Numbered from the stretch's first letter, positions 1 to 8,106 are shown. The stretch: 9,673 nucleotides of DNA from Anaerolineae bacterium (GCA_020433835.1 JAGRBY010000244.1:1-9673), one strand, 5' to 3'. Translations and numbers: made by a program. The notes: generated by a model from the sequence alone, not told the origin.

Positions 1-20
1 GAAACATGCGGGACTGACAT
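1..20 (-). CDS. Start of an unidentified downstream gene (partial, only first codons visible)
   Basis: After the stop of the multi-domain protein gene there are about 63 to 69 bases, then a strong ribosome binding site and an ATG at 18-20 that opens MSVPHV and runs off the window. An in-frame TTG two codons earlier has better spacing (5 bases) and could be the true start. Too few residues are seen to name the protein. Position in the cluster makes a further envelope or polysaccharide gene, such as a BcsA-like synthase, possible, but the window does not show it. Confidence 0.35.
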
Positions 21-30
21 CGGCAACCGT

Positions 31-39
31 TCCTCCTCG
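31..39 (-). promoter_or_regulatory. Strong ribosome binding site at the left edge
   Basis: CGAGGAGGA on the minus strand, the closest match to the anti-Shine-Dalgarno complement in the window. It is 5 bases before TTG 26 and 11 bases before the in-frame ATG 20. It marks the start of a further gene in the same direction. Confidence 0.5.
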
Positions 40-89
40 AAACACATAGTGAGCCTACACTTTTTACAGCCGTTTTCAGTTTTTCGATT

Positions 90-3000
90 TTAAGGTCCCC
101 AGGAAATCCGTTCGGTCAACCAATCTTGTGCCCCTTCACCCCAGGGCGTATTTGTCGGCAAATCAAACAATTTATGAGGCTCACCTCCGGTCAGAGGGAC
201 AACCCATACAGCCCATTGATCATCGCGATCCGAAACAAAAGCCGCCCAATTTTGGTCGGGAGACAGCGTCGGCAAGCCATCGTTTGAATTCGAGCTATTG
301 GACACATTGCGGAGGTTGCCGCCATTAATATCTATCACATAAGCCTCCCAATCACCATCGCGCTGCGAGGAAAAGGCTATCCAATTGCCTTTGGTATCCG
401 ATGGTGTATCGCTGGTGTCTCGGGTGAGTTGTCTGGGAATGAAACCGTCGCCGGCGGCCTTGGTAGAGGCCGAAGGAACCTTGTAAATACCGCATGACGC
501 CGATCCGGCCCAGGTATTACATCCCTTATAAGCGATATAGTCATCCGATGTCCAAACCGGATTGGAACCTCGCAAATCGCCCATTTGTCCTGCCGGAATC
601 AAAATCCCAAATATAGCCATATTTCGACATTGGGTATCTGCTTCAAGATGTGGGGGCTGAAGACTACACTGTAAAAAGATAAAGGGAGCATATGTGCTCG
701 TGTAAATTATTTTTCCGGTTTTATCGTGATGCTGTACCGCACCATTTATTTCTTTAGGAATCGGTATCCCACTCAACGCCAATTGATCATTGCCGTACAC
801 CACCCGATTACCCCAGGGATCATAAAATGGATGCCAATCCGTAGGCGAGTCGCTCACCTGCTTATCCAGCGCCGTTTCAAGCGTATATTCAAACACGTTT
901 TCTACGCCGCCACCTTCACGATTGATCAAAAGACGCTGTCCGTCCGAACGAAAATTCGGCTGGCGCGCGTTGGGGATGGTTGCAATCTCCTCCCCATCCG
1001 GTAAGGTGTAGATATGCACATCGTACTTGGTTGCATACATATTCATCAGAGGAACCGCCAGTTTACCGCTGATGGTATCAACAGAAGGGGGTGATGATGT
1101 TTCCTCGGTAGCCATAGGCATCGTTTCGTCCGATGTCTCAGGCAAGGAGGATTCACGAAACTCCCAGCTTAACTTTGGTTCCATCAATAATGATGTGCTG
1201 CCTTCAGCCCGATGGGCTTGAATGGCCAAAACATTTTGGCCCTCGACTAAATCGGGAATATAGGGAGACAAATCAAGAGACGCTTTGAATGTCTTTTCAT
1301 CTTGATCAACGGCCAACGTATCATACACCATCGGTTTGTCTGCATCATCTAAATTACGTCGCGCTACTTCAACGCCATTTAAATAAACGATAAAGCCACC
1401 ACGAAATCGCACATCCAAAGTAAGTTGGGTGATAAACTCCGGCTCGTCGACGTAAAATTTACGTCGCATAAAAAGCGATGCCGGATCGCCGGCGGTTGAT
1501 AAAACAGCCAATATCATACCCGACTGTTTGTTAACCTGCTCAACCAATTCGGGCTGCTGACCGGCTTCTACCGGAGGCTCCACCTGTCTTAAATCTGTAC
1601 CCAACGCCTTTACCCCATAACCAAAAGCAGATTCCCCCACAAGCCAGTCACTATCGTCAAATCCGGCATCGATCCAGCCCGTGGCCGGCTCAAACCAGCC
1701 CGGTTGGTACTGCCAGGTATCGTCAAACGGAATAAATGTGCCTTTAATATCCTTGGGCAGCACCACTTCGGTAAACATCTGAAGTTCTTCCGCATCGAAT
1801 TCTGAGCCGACATCCATATACTGATGTCGCGCAATCTGATTATTTATACCGGTTGGAATTTGATCGATAAGCGACTGGTCAAACTGCTTTTTGGTAATCG
1901 CCACCCAACAAAACTGTTGATCAACCTCTATGAGATTATATGGAACCCATATCACCACGCGCTTACTATTCGGCGGCACATACGCCGAAAGAGGCGCAAT
2001 ACGCTCCCAGTCACGCGTAGAGGCATTCCATTTTTGCAAACGGGCATTGCCGGTGTTTTGTCCAAATGTAGCGTAATACTCGGCCCCTATATCACCGTTT
2101 CTTTGGCCGGTTTTATTATTACAATCGGTATCCAAATACAACCGATAAGACATCGAAGAGCCGCCAATTTCTACGTTTTCCGCCATCCAGAACGTAATAG
2201 CGAGTGTCGGGACATCGTTAAACAGGACATCCTTTAGGCTCACCCGCTGGAGATCAAAATCGGAGAAGGGAACGTCACCAACAAGGGTATCAAAAAACAC
2301 TTCTTTCGGAATATTCGGTTGCAGCGAAAAAGGCGCTGTTGCTACATCCTCTTGCGCCACAATCTGTTGAATCACCTTGCGGCTGGAATTTTTCCACGTG
2401 GCCCAGATGTGGGTGGTTACCAGCTCTGTACTCGGGTTGGGGGTAGAAACTTTGATAACCAACGGCTCAAGCGTGGCTTTTTGTTGAAGCTCTATGGCCC
2501 TAAATGATACTTCCTTATCACCATCGATAGTCGAAAAAATGAGGGGCGCTTCGGTTGAAACCAGTTCAGTGCCATCAGGGATAGGCATATTAATTTCGAC
2601 ATCCCACATCCGCACGTTGCTAGCCGTCTGAGGGTAAACAAAATAGGTAATATCGTCTTTCGTAACGTCGGCTTTTATTTCAAAACGCAAGCGCGGCAGA
2701 GGCGGCTCTGTCCAATTTACCGTATCATCCGTAATATCAACATAAACTTGTTCACTCAGGAAATCGCCTGCTTCATTGCCCTCCCAGGCTATCCAGGCAA
2801 ACGCCGAGTAAATTGTTTGGCCAGGGTCGATGACTTCTACCGTAAATGTAACCGACCCATCTTTTATTTGGCGATCGGCAACCGGAATCAAGAAGGTAAT
2901 TTCATTCCCATCAAAATCAGTAACAACGTTATCCGAGGCGTTTGTCTCGATGAAGCGGGTTCCTTCCGGCAGCGGTATTTTTATCTGCACATTGGTCATC

Positions 3001-3173
3001 AACCAATCGGCCCGATTGCGAAATTCAATCTCGTAAGTAATTTTTCCGTTGGCGTAAGAAGGGATCAATTCAAACTTAAACGGCGGCCAGGCTGCATAGG
3101 TGGGCTGTACCGAAAAGATTATCGTTAGCAAAGATATCAAAAATATCGCTATCAATTTGTTGCTTTTTACCAT
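90..3173 (-). CDS. Large secreted multi-domain protein: DUF11-like pair, DOMON-like domain, jelly roll, TolB-type propeller
   Basis: A 1027-residue protein with a clear signal peptide (1-27, ending PTYA before AWPP) and no later membrane helix or sorting signal. Two related beta-sandwich repeats of DUF11 type follow, about 32-145 and 162-272: both run from FKFEL/LRFEI through IPLPEGTRF/MPIPDGTEL to FAWIAWEG/HIWATWKN. Residues about 285-470 resemble a DOMON-like or carbohydrate-binding sandwich (SYRLYLDTDCNNKTG, GAEYYATFGQN). Residues about 480-672 form a galactose-binding-like jelly roll (WIDAGFDDSDW, FRGGFIVYLNGVEVARRN, LVEGQNVLAIQAH). After a Ser/Thr/Glu/Pro linker comes a TolB/PD40-type propeller (about 700-1025) with blade motifs such as GNWIAFSSQRDGDWEAYVID and DQNWAAFVSDRDDQWAVWVV. 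No catalytic motif was recognised. It probably binds surface or extracellular glycan or protein. ATG 3173 has AAAGG 9 bases upstream. The function is inferred only from domain types and neighbours. Confidence 0.8.
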   Translation of the reverse strand: MVKSNKLIAIFLISLLTIIFSVQPTYAAWPPFKFELIPSYANGKITYEIEFRNRADWLMTNVQIKIPLPEGTRFIETNASDNVVTDFDGNEITFLIPVADRQIKDGSVTFTVEVIDPGQTIYSAFAWIAWEGNEAGDFLSEQVYVDITDDTVNWTEPPLPRLRFEIKADVTKDDITYFVYPQTASNVRMWDVEINMPIPDGTELVSTEAPLIFSTIDGDKEVSFRAIELQQKATLEPLVIKVSTPNPSTELVTTHIWATWKNSSRKVIQQIVAQEDVATAPFSLQPNIPKEVFFDTLVGDVPFSDFDLQRVSLKDVLFNDVPTLAITFWMAENVEIGGSSMSYRLYLDTDCNNKTGQRNGDIGAEYYATFGQNTGNARLQKWNASTRDWERIAPLSAYVPPNSKRVVIWVPYNLIEVDQQFCWVAITKKQFDQSLIDQIPTGINNQIARHQYMDVGSEFDAEELQMFTEVVLPKDIKGTFIPFDDTWQYQPGWFEPATGWIDAGFDDSDWLVGESAFGYGVKALGTDLRQVEPPVEAGQQPELVEQVNKQSGMILAVLSTAGDPASLFMRRKFYVDEPEFITQLTLDVRFRGGFIVYLNGVEVARRNLDDADKPMVYDTLAVDQDEKTFKASLDLSPYIPDLVEGQNVLAIQAHRAEGSTSLLMEPKLSWEFRESSLPETSDETMPMATEETSSPPSVDTISGKLAVPLMNMYATKYDVHIYTLPDGEEIATIPNARQPNFRSDGQRLLINREGGGVENVFEYTLETALDKQVSDSPTDWHPFYDPWGNRVVYGNDQLALSGIPIPKEINGAVQHHDKTGKIIYTSTYAPFIFLQCSLQPPHLEADTQCRNMAIFGILIPAGQMGDLRGSNPVWTSDDYIAYKGCNTWAGSASCGIYKVPSASTKAAGDGFIPRQLTRDTSDTPSDTKGNWIAFSSQRDGDWEAYVIDINGGNLRNVSNSSNSNDGLPTLSPDQNWAAFVSDRDDQWAVWVVPLTGGEPHKLFDLPTNTPWGEGAQDWLTERISWGP

Positions 3174-3182
3174 CGTTCCGTA

Positions 3183-3187
3183 CCTTT
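3183..3187 (-). promoter_or_regulatory. Ribosome binding site of the multi-domain secreted protein gene
   Basis: AAAGG on the minus strand, 9 bases before ATG 3173. The 62-base gap to the preceding gene holds nothing else convincing: a short palindrome TCAGGGCCTGA at 3206-3216 has no T tract and no promoter-like boxes are seen. Confidence 0.5.
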
Positions 3188-3235
3188 GCTTAGATCACAT
3201 CCCAATCAGGCCCTGACATAGCAATGCCGGGCTTA

Positions 3236-4915
3236 TTATTCCACATCCTCGCTATTTTCAGCCGGTTTATAAAGGTTCACCAAACCATCCGGCCGAGGCG
3301 TCCAGTCAAGCGTGTTATCAACCCCATAAAAGTCATACATCTTCCACAACCCTATTATCGGGGCTTGTTCATAGGCGATGCTCTGAGCTTGCTGTAAAAG
3401 CCGCAGCCGAGAACTCTCATTGAAGTTTGTTTCGGCACTACTGATAAGGTTGGTATATTCCGTACTTTGCCAATGAATTGGATTGTAAGGATAGCCGGGT
3501 ACAAGACTCATCGCATCTTCCATTGGATCGCCAAAAGAGTTAAGCCCCAACAAAAATAAGGGGGCAGTATTGTCTTGCAGCAGTTCCCGCATGTAAATGC
3601 TGGAATTTGTTTCTTTACTCACTTCAACATGCACCCCCACCTCTTGTAACTGGCGGGCTATCTCGGTAGCGATATCAACATCTCGGTAGTAAAAACCTGA
3701 AGGGGTACGTAAGGTGGTGGTGAAACCATCGGCAAAACCGGCCTCCGTGAGAAGCTGTCGGGCCAAATCCGGGTCATACCCCCACGCATCAGGCGCTTCA
3801 TCAGCCAAAGCGTAAACCCAACTGCCGTATTTTTCGCCATAGCCCTCCAGCAGTAGGTCGGTGATATGGTCAACATCAACAGCGTGGTTGAGTGCCTGGC
3901 GCACGCGGTTATCATCAAGCGGCGAGCCTTCCTCGGCCCGGATGCCGATAAACATTTTTTGGCTACTTTCGATGGCCTCTAGCCGACTGCCCTGTGCCCC
4001 CCACTGTTCCGGGCGCATGGGCGGCAGGTCGGTGATGAGTTGAGCCTCGCCGGATTGTAACTGCCGGAGCCGTTCATTGGATGAAGCGACGGTTTCAAAG
4101 GTAATCTGGGGCGTAACAGGCCGACCTTGCCAGTAATCATCAAACGCCAGCAGCGTAACCGCATTACCGGAACGCCACGTATTTTCGGCCAATTGATAAG
4201 GCCCAGAGCCTATGGGAGCGCTCCCAAGCTGAACAGGATCGGTTTCGGCGTAGTAGGTGGGGGGTAAGATTTCCAAAAAGGCCAGATGGTAAGGAAAATT
4301 GACGATGGGTTCTCGGGTTACAAATTCAATCGTGTAATCGTCGATGATATTGACTGTGTCCAGGGCGACATCGGCGGCAAAGGTTTCTGTTGTGTTGGGC
4401 AGGTTCATCGACCGCTCGACTGAGAACGCAACGGCCCGACTATCGACCGGTTCACCGTTGTGAAATTTGATACCCGGCCGCAGTTTGACTTCCCAGGTTA
4501 CGTTGTTGACAATGCGCCACGACTCGGCCAGATGCGGCTCAACCTGGAGATTGGCATTGAGAACCGTCAGCGTGTCCCAAATATGGCTGGCAATGCTGCC
4601 TTCGGGGTGGGTATTGACCATCAAATAGGGATCGAGCGTTCTCACTTCATTCTCAACCAGAATCCGCACCGGCTTGTCTGCTGCGGTCGATATATCACCG
4701 ACGCTCTCTTTTTCAGCGGCACTTTCGTCCGTCGCTTCGGCCTCGTTATCGACAGAAGCAGCGTCATTGCCACCTTCATCGGTTGCAGTCACGGCATCGT
4801 CAGGCTGTGTTGTGGCCGACTCAGGTACCGAGGGCGATGTGGAGTTTGTGCAGCCCCACATCAACAGGGCCATTATAAAAAACGTAATTGTTGTTAAGTT
4901 TCGAAAGTTGGTCAC
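3236..4915 (-). CDS. Extracytoplasmic solute-binding protein, oligopeptide/nickel ABC type (SBP_bac_5), probable lipoprotein
   Basis: A protein of about 559 residues of the DppA/OppA/NikA family, which binds peptides or other small solutes outside the membrane for ABC import. It starts with a basic then hydrophobic signal sequence (TNFRNLTTITFFIMALLMWG) ending at Cys22, a probable lipid-anchor site; the lipobox M-W-G-C is unusual because of the Trp. A low-complexity linker of about 55 residues, rich in Asp, Glu, Ala and Thr, follows. The binding domain begins near residue 82 and shows LAESWRIVNN (129-138), TWEVKLRPGIKFHNGEP (140-156), IGSGPYQL (235-242) and VRQALNHAVD (338-347), all family hallmarks. 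The frame is open up to TTG 4933 and GTG 4930, which would overlap the bcsB-like gene by 13 or 10 bases. GTG 4915 gives the best signal peptide, but the choice is not certain; coupling to bcsB translation is likely either way. No permease or ATPase genes are nearby, so it is an orphan here. It ends in tandem stops TAA TAA. Confidence 0.87.
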   Translation of the reverse strand: MTNFRNLTTITFFIMALLMWGCTNSTSPSVPESATTQPDDAVTATDEGGNDAASVDNEAEATDESAAEKESVGDISTAADKPVRILVENEVRTLDPYLMVNTHPEGSIASHIWDTLTVLNANLQVEPHLAESWRIVNNVTWEVKLRPGIKFHNGEPVDSRAVAFSVERSMNLPNTTETFAADVALDTVNIIDDYTIEFVTREPIVNFPYHLAFLEILPPTYYAETDPVQLGSAPIGSGPYQLAENTWRSGNAVTLLAFDDYWQGRPVTPQITFETVASSNERLRQLQSGEAQLITDLPPMRPEQWGAQGSRLEAIESSQKMFIGIRAEEGSPLDDNRVRQALNHAVDVDHITDLLLEGYGEKYGSWVYALADEAPDAWGYDPDLARQLLTEAGFADGFTTTLRTPSGFYYRDVDIATEIARQLQEVGVHVEVSKETNSSIYMRELLQDNTAPLFLLGLNSFGDPMEDAMSLVPGYPYNPIHWQSTEYTNLISSAETNFNESSRLRLLQQAQSIAYEQAPIIGLWKMYDFYGVDNTLDWTPRPDGLVNLYKPAENSEDVE

Positions 4916-4920
4916 CGGAC

Positions 4921-7044
4921 TTATTTCCACCAACGATTCGCAACATCCGCTCGTGCTTCCTCAGAAAGGGTATCTCCGATGATGCTTGATTCTTCGCCGT
5001 TGCGAGGGGCAGTGAGCGAGCGGGTGTCGGTTGAGAAAATGGTTATTTGGGACGGGTCATCGGCAAAAACGTCCTCGACAGGCTCGACAATGGCCAGGTT
5101 GCCTTTAAGGTCTTCTGTTCTTTCCAACAAAGCTTGCGAAGCTAAAGCCACGCCGTTGTCGCCGATGCCGGTAATCGCCAAAACCGTATTTTTGTCATTC
5201 CATGGCGAGTCAAAGATCTGTAGTAAACCGGCGTCGCGCTCCGGATCAGGCAAAAAAGCTACGCTATCAACAACCAGCGGTTTCAGGGCTGTTCCTTCTT
5301 CAATAAAGGGATGGGGCAGTTTATCGTTGATTTTCATCAACAGCGAATTTTCGGTGGGCTGACCAAACATAATGACATGATAGCGGGCCAGATTGCTTTG
5401 ATCGACTTCATCGGCGTAAGCTACTCGGGCCGACGTGGTGCCAACACTACCGCTGGCGCTGCCTAACCGGATGGCAACCTGCACCATCGCGTTAAGGGTT
5501 TGGGCATCGAGCTGATCGGGCACAACAAACATGGTTTGTTCAAAGCTGGATGCCTGACTGAACGGATTGGGGAAGTATTGCAAATCAACGGCCAGATCGG
5601 TGGTATTATATGGAATGTAAATTTCAGAATCGCTGCTGATAACCGTCCACGCACGCTGATTGTTTAAGTTCGCACATTTGTCAGTTTCTGAGCCAAAAGC
5701 CATTTCGACGGTAATATCTAACCGGTTCGACCCTTCTTCTAGCAAGCGCGTGGGGAGAGAGAGCACCAACTCGCCGTCGCCGCTGTTGGTTTCATCCAAA
5801 AGGGCACTGCCGATGGGCACTCGATTGAGCTTTACATCGATAATCGATTCGGGGTTAATGGCTTCGGCGTGCGCAAACTTCAAGGCCACGTAGGGTGGTT
5901 CATCAAACTGCCAGCCCAGCGGAAGGTCGAAGCGTATGGTCTGGTTTTGGGGGACGATGCCGTAAAAAATCTGATCGTCATACGCTAAATCGGCAAAAGT
6001 AACGGTTGATGATGATTTCTGGTTGGCTTGCGGCACCGGGCCAAGGTCAACCACAACCGCTACCGGTCCACGCATGCCCAGAAAATTGGCTTGCCGATTG
6101 AGCGCCTGACCGGCTTTTAAGACCCCTTCACTGTCTAAACCACTGACAACCAGCGCCAAGCGAAATTCATTCCAGGGAGAAACCACCTCTTCAAGAACAC
6201 CATAACCGGGTTTGATGCTGTTGCCGGTGATCGGGATGGTTAAGTCTAAATCATTGATCGCTTCATTGGCGGATGGTTCACCAATAAAAATCAAATGGGC
6301 ATTTTCCTGAAGCTCTGGTGTTAGACCGCTTTCGGTTACGGCCGTAACGTTTATAGTGCCGTTCGAGGCATCACCCAACCCGGCAGCGATAGTGGCAGCG
6401 GTCGATAGATGATACTCGGCCGGTTGGTCGGGCAAAACTATAACCACCGGAATATCTAATACGCTGTTTTCGACAAACGGCCATGGATAATTACCTAAAT
6501 CGGTAGAATAGGGCTGCTGTTGATATTCAAAGCTGAGGACCGAGTCGCCGCCGATGACAATATCCAGCGGGCCGCCGGGGTCTTCACAGCTTCCTTCGGC
6601 GATTAAGTTAACATCAATGTTGTTGCGACCGGTGGTTAATAAGCCATCCGGCACAAAATCAACGCGGGTGGTACCGGACAGTGCGTTGGAACTGGTGAGG
6701 GGAAACGAATAAACAACCGATTTATTAGCGACAACACTTAGCTGCGCCGGTTTATCTGGGTTTTCCGGGAAATGGCTGGTTACGAGGTTAAGATAATTGC
6801 CGGAGGGGGCGATTTTGAAGTTGCCGGGCAGATCCAGCCGAAACGAGGACTGTATGTTGTCGCGAGACATAGTTTCGCTTTCATAGCCAAGCTGGGCAAA
6901 GGTTATATTTAATCGACCGGATGAATCGAATGTAATGGCCTGGTCGTCTTCCGGTTCTTGGGCACCGACCCCGGTGAGGCTTAGTTGAAAGGCCACCAGG
7001 CATAATAATAAAGCTTTTAATACATGTTTACGCATTCTTCTCAT
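4921..7044 (-). CDS. bcsB: BcsB-like cellulose/beta-glucan synthase regulatory subunit, without C-terminal membrane anchor
   Basis: A 707-residue exported protein from ATG 7044, chosen because AGGAGA lies 7 bases upstream. The signal peptide covers about residues 1-28 (MRRMRKHVLKALLLCLVAFQ..., ending GVGA before QEPEDD). The rest is two repeats of the BcsB pair, a carbohydrate-binding domain plus a flavodoxin-like domain. The carbohydrate-binding modules open with FAQLGYESETM (about 49) and FADLAYDDQIFYG (about 350). The flavodoxin-like modules open with VVIVLPDQPAEY (about 200) and MFVVPDQLDAQT (about 505). Matching elements SPWNEFRLALVVSG (289) and SPWNDKNTVLAITG (613) close each unit. The second module keeps the C-x-n-W-x-x-I-x-x-x-S pattern of BcsB; the first lacks its Trp. 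In known systems BcsB docks on the BcsA synthase and guides the chain through the envelope. The protein stops at ANRWWK with no tail-anchor helix, unlike typical BcsB, so the mode of membrane attachment is unclear. No BcsA is in the window, so the polymer could be cellulose or another glycan. Confidence 0.85.
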   Translation of the reverse strand: MRRMRKHVLKALLLCLVAFQLSLTGVGAQEPEDDQAITFDSSGRLNITFAQLGYESETMSRDNIQSSFRLDLPGNFKIAPSGNYLNLVTSHFPENPDKPAQLSVVANKSVVYSFPLTSSNALSGTTRVDFVPDGLLTTGRNNIDVNLIAEGSCEDPGGPLDIVIGGDSVLSFEYQQQPYSTDLGNYPWPFVENSVLDIPVVIVLPDQPAEYHLSTAATIAAGLGDASNGTINVTAVTESGLTPELQENAHLIFIGEPSANEAINDLDLTIPITGNSIKPGYGVLEEVVSPWNEFRLALVVSGLDSEGVLKAGQALNRQANFLGMRGPVAVVVDLGPVPQANQKSSSTVTFADLAYDDQIFYGIVPQNQTIRFDLPLGWQFDEPPYVALKFAHAEAINPESIIDVKLNRVPIGSALLDETNSGDGELVLSLPTRLLEEGSNRLDITVEMAFGSETDKCANLNNQRAWTVISSDSEIYIPYNTTDLAVDLQYFPNPFSQASSFEQTMFVVPDQLDAQTLNAMVQVAIRLGSASGSVGTTSARVAYADEVDQSNLARYHVIMFGQPTENSLLMKINDKLPHPFIEEGTALKPLVVDSVAFLPDPERDAGLLQIFDSPWNDKNTVLAITGIGDNGVALASQALLERTEDLKGNLAIVEPVEDVFADDPSQITIFSTDTRSLTAPRNGEESSIIGDTLSEEARADVANRWWK

Positions 7045-7051
7045 ACCATTA

Positions 7052-7057
7052 TCTCCT
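7052..7057 (-). promoter_or_regulatory. Ribosome binding site of the bcsB-like gene
   Basis: AGGAGA on the minus strand, 7 bases before the ATG at 7044. It lies inside the longer open frame that begins with TTG at 7068, so it argues that the real start is 7044. Confidence 0.65.
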
Positions 7058-7072
7058 ACACTATCCAAGGGT

Positions 7073-7092
7073 AGCGATGTTTAGCCATCGCT
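7073..7092 (-). other. Intergenic hairpin between sulfotransferase and bcsB-like gene
   Basis: A perfect 7-base stem (AGCGATG and CATCGCT on the minus strand) around a 6-base loop GCTAAA, just after the stop codon of the sulfotransferase gene. The bases after it are ACCCTTGG, not a T run, so it does not look like an intrinsic terminator. It could be an RNA processing or stability element that sets different levels of the upstream and downstream parts of the message, or it may be chance. Confidence 0.35.
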
Positions 7093-7098
7093 TGACCA

Positions 7099-8076
7099 TC
7101 AAACCTGATACTCAAACTGCTTAAGATATTTCTCACACCAAAAAATAAACCATTTGTTGGTTGACGGTTTTATGTGGTTACGCCAGCGGTCGGCCACCGA
7201 TTTATCAAAGCCGCTTACTTTTCCGCTTTGAACAAAGCTGGAATTGACAACGTCGGCATCTAACAATGCATCGGTATAGGCGATGCCCAAGAAATCGCAC
7301 AATCTTTTTAACTGTTCTTGCGGAGCGCTAACCAGATCTTCAAAGCGCAAAAGGTAGTAGTTGTTGGGGTATCGCTGCTGGTAATAGGCATGGAGTTGCG
7401 CTACGCGCAGCCACTGAGCAATGATACTGGTGCTCATATACAGCTCATAAACCGGCTCCGACTGCCTCAAAAGACGATGCGAGGCGCTCACCCGGCCGCT
7501 GTTTGATTTCTTCTTTTTCTGAGACAGAAAGATAGCCCTCGGGTCGCGGAACATATGAATAAATTTGGCATTCGGAAACCATTCTAAAAGGGTAGGCACG
7601 TAATGAATATGGGCCGGTGTTTTTTCGCCCTTAATCGGTTTGTCCTGGGCATACAAACGCATCATCAGGCTAAAAAGCGACCGATATGACCGATCGGAGG
7701 CCAACATTTTGTCCAGAAAAACATCGCGCTCAACGTGTTGAGGCAGCCACTGCCAAAAGGCACGTTCTACATTGGCGGCGTCATCGTACAGATAATCAAC
7801 AACTTTTTTTAAGCCGGTATCGGTAGAAATATCGCCAACCTGAGCCAGTTGCTGGCGCGAAGCCGGGCTTAAACGGCCCCAACCGGCGGCAGTATCATGT
7901 GTATCATCAGCCTTGTTTTGAATATTGCGCCACATGTACGCGGCCGTGGTCGGATTACCCAAAAAATGGGTTTCGCCACAAATGGCAATGTTTGGGCTGG
8001 CATTTAAGGTGTTTCGTAGTAAATCGGTGCCGGTTCGGTAAGAACCGCCGATAAAGATATACTCTGTTGCAGACAT
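7099..8076 (-). CDS. Sulfotransferase (Sulfotransfer_3 family)
   Basis: A complete 325-residue protein, the usual length of the family. The 5'-phosphosulfate loop is FIGGSYRTGTDLL (residues 8-20), close to the consensus G-x-x-R-S/T-G-T. It is followed by an acidic-aromatic segment ICGETHFLG (32-40), then GEKTP (150-154), then the 3'-phosphate site FIHMFRDPRAIFLS (172-185) with Arg177 and Ser185. RFEDLVSAP (244-252) and the C-terminal DRWRNHI (296-302) are also typical. A KKKK run (187-190) sits just after the 3'-phosphate site and may contact an acidic acceptor. No signal peptide or membrane segment is seen, so it probably acts in the cytoplasm on a glycan precursor or lipid-linked intermediate using PAPS. 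The ATG at 8076 is preceded by in-frame TAA two codons upstream, which fixes the start. The gap to the preceding sulfotransferase is 30 bases. The two sulfotransferases differ in subfamily, so they are not a recent duplication and may sulfate different positions. Confidence 0.9.
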   Translation of the reverse strand: MSATEYIFIGGSYRTGTDLLRNTLNASPNIAICGETHFLGNPTTAAYMWRNIQNKADDTHDTAAGWGRLSPASRQQLAQVGDISTDTGLKKVVDYLYDDAANVERAFWQWLPQHVERDVFLDKMLASDRSYRSLFSLMMRLYAQDKPIKGEKTPAHIHYVPTLLEWFPNAKFIHMFRDPRAIFLSQKKKKSNSGRVSASHRLLRQSEPVYELYMSTSIIAQWLRVAQLHAYYQQRYPNNYYLLRFEDLVSAPQEQLKRLCDFLGIAYTDALLDADVVNSSFVQSGKVSGFDKSVADRWRNHIKPSTNKWFIFWCEKYLKQFEYQV

Positions 8077-8106
8077 GATCGCTTACATTTCACGGTAGGC
8101 TCATCA

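Noticed and set aside
1824..2237. Plus-strand open frame of 137 codons, plus others at 2748-3128 and 4979-5362
   Set aside because: These are antisense shadows of the large secreted protein gene and of the bcsB-like gene. They have Arg/His/Ile-rich composition typical of reversed coding sequence and no domain features.
3206..3216. Palindrome TCAGGGCCTGA between the solute-binding protein gene and the secreted protein gene, as a possible terminator or operator
   Set aside because: The arms are only 5 bases, the spacer is a single base, and there is no T tract; easily expected by chance.
4460..4897. Plus-strand open frame of 145 codons, with another of 102 codons at 4674-4982
   Set aside because: Both lie antisense to the well-supported solute-binding protein gene; the protein sequences are low-complexity or basic with no known motif, and no good ribosome binding site was seen.
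7045..7068. Upstream TTG start for the bcsB-like protein
   Set aside because: The extension contains the AGGAGA ribosome binding site itself and would put acidic residues before the signal peptide.
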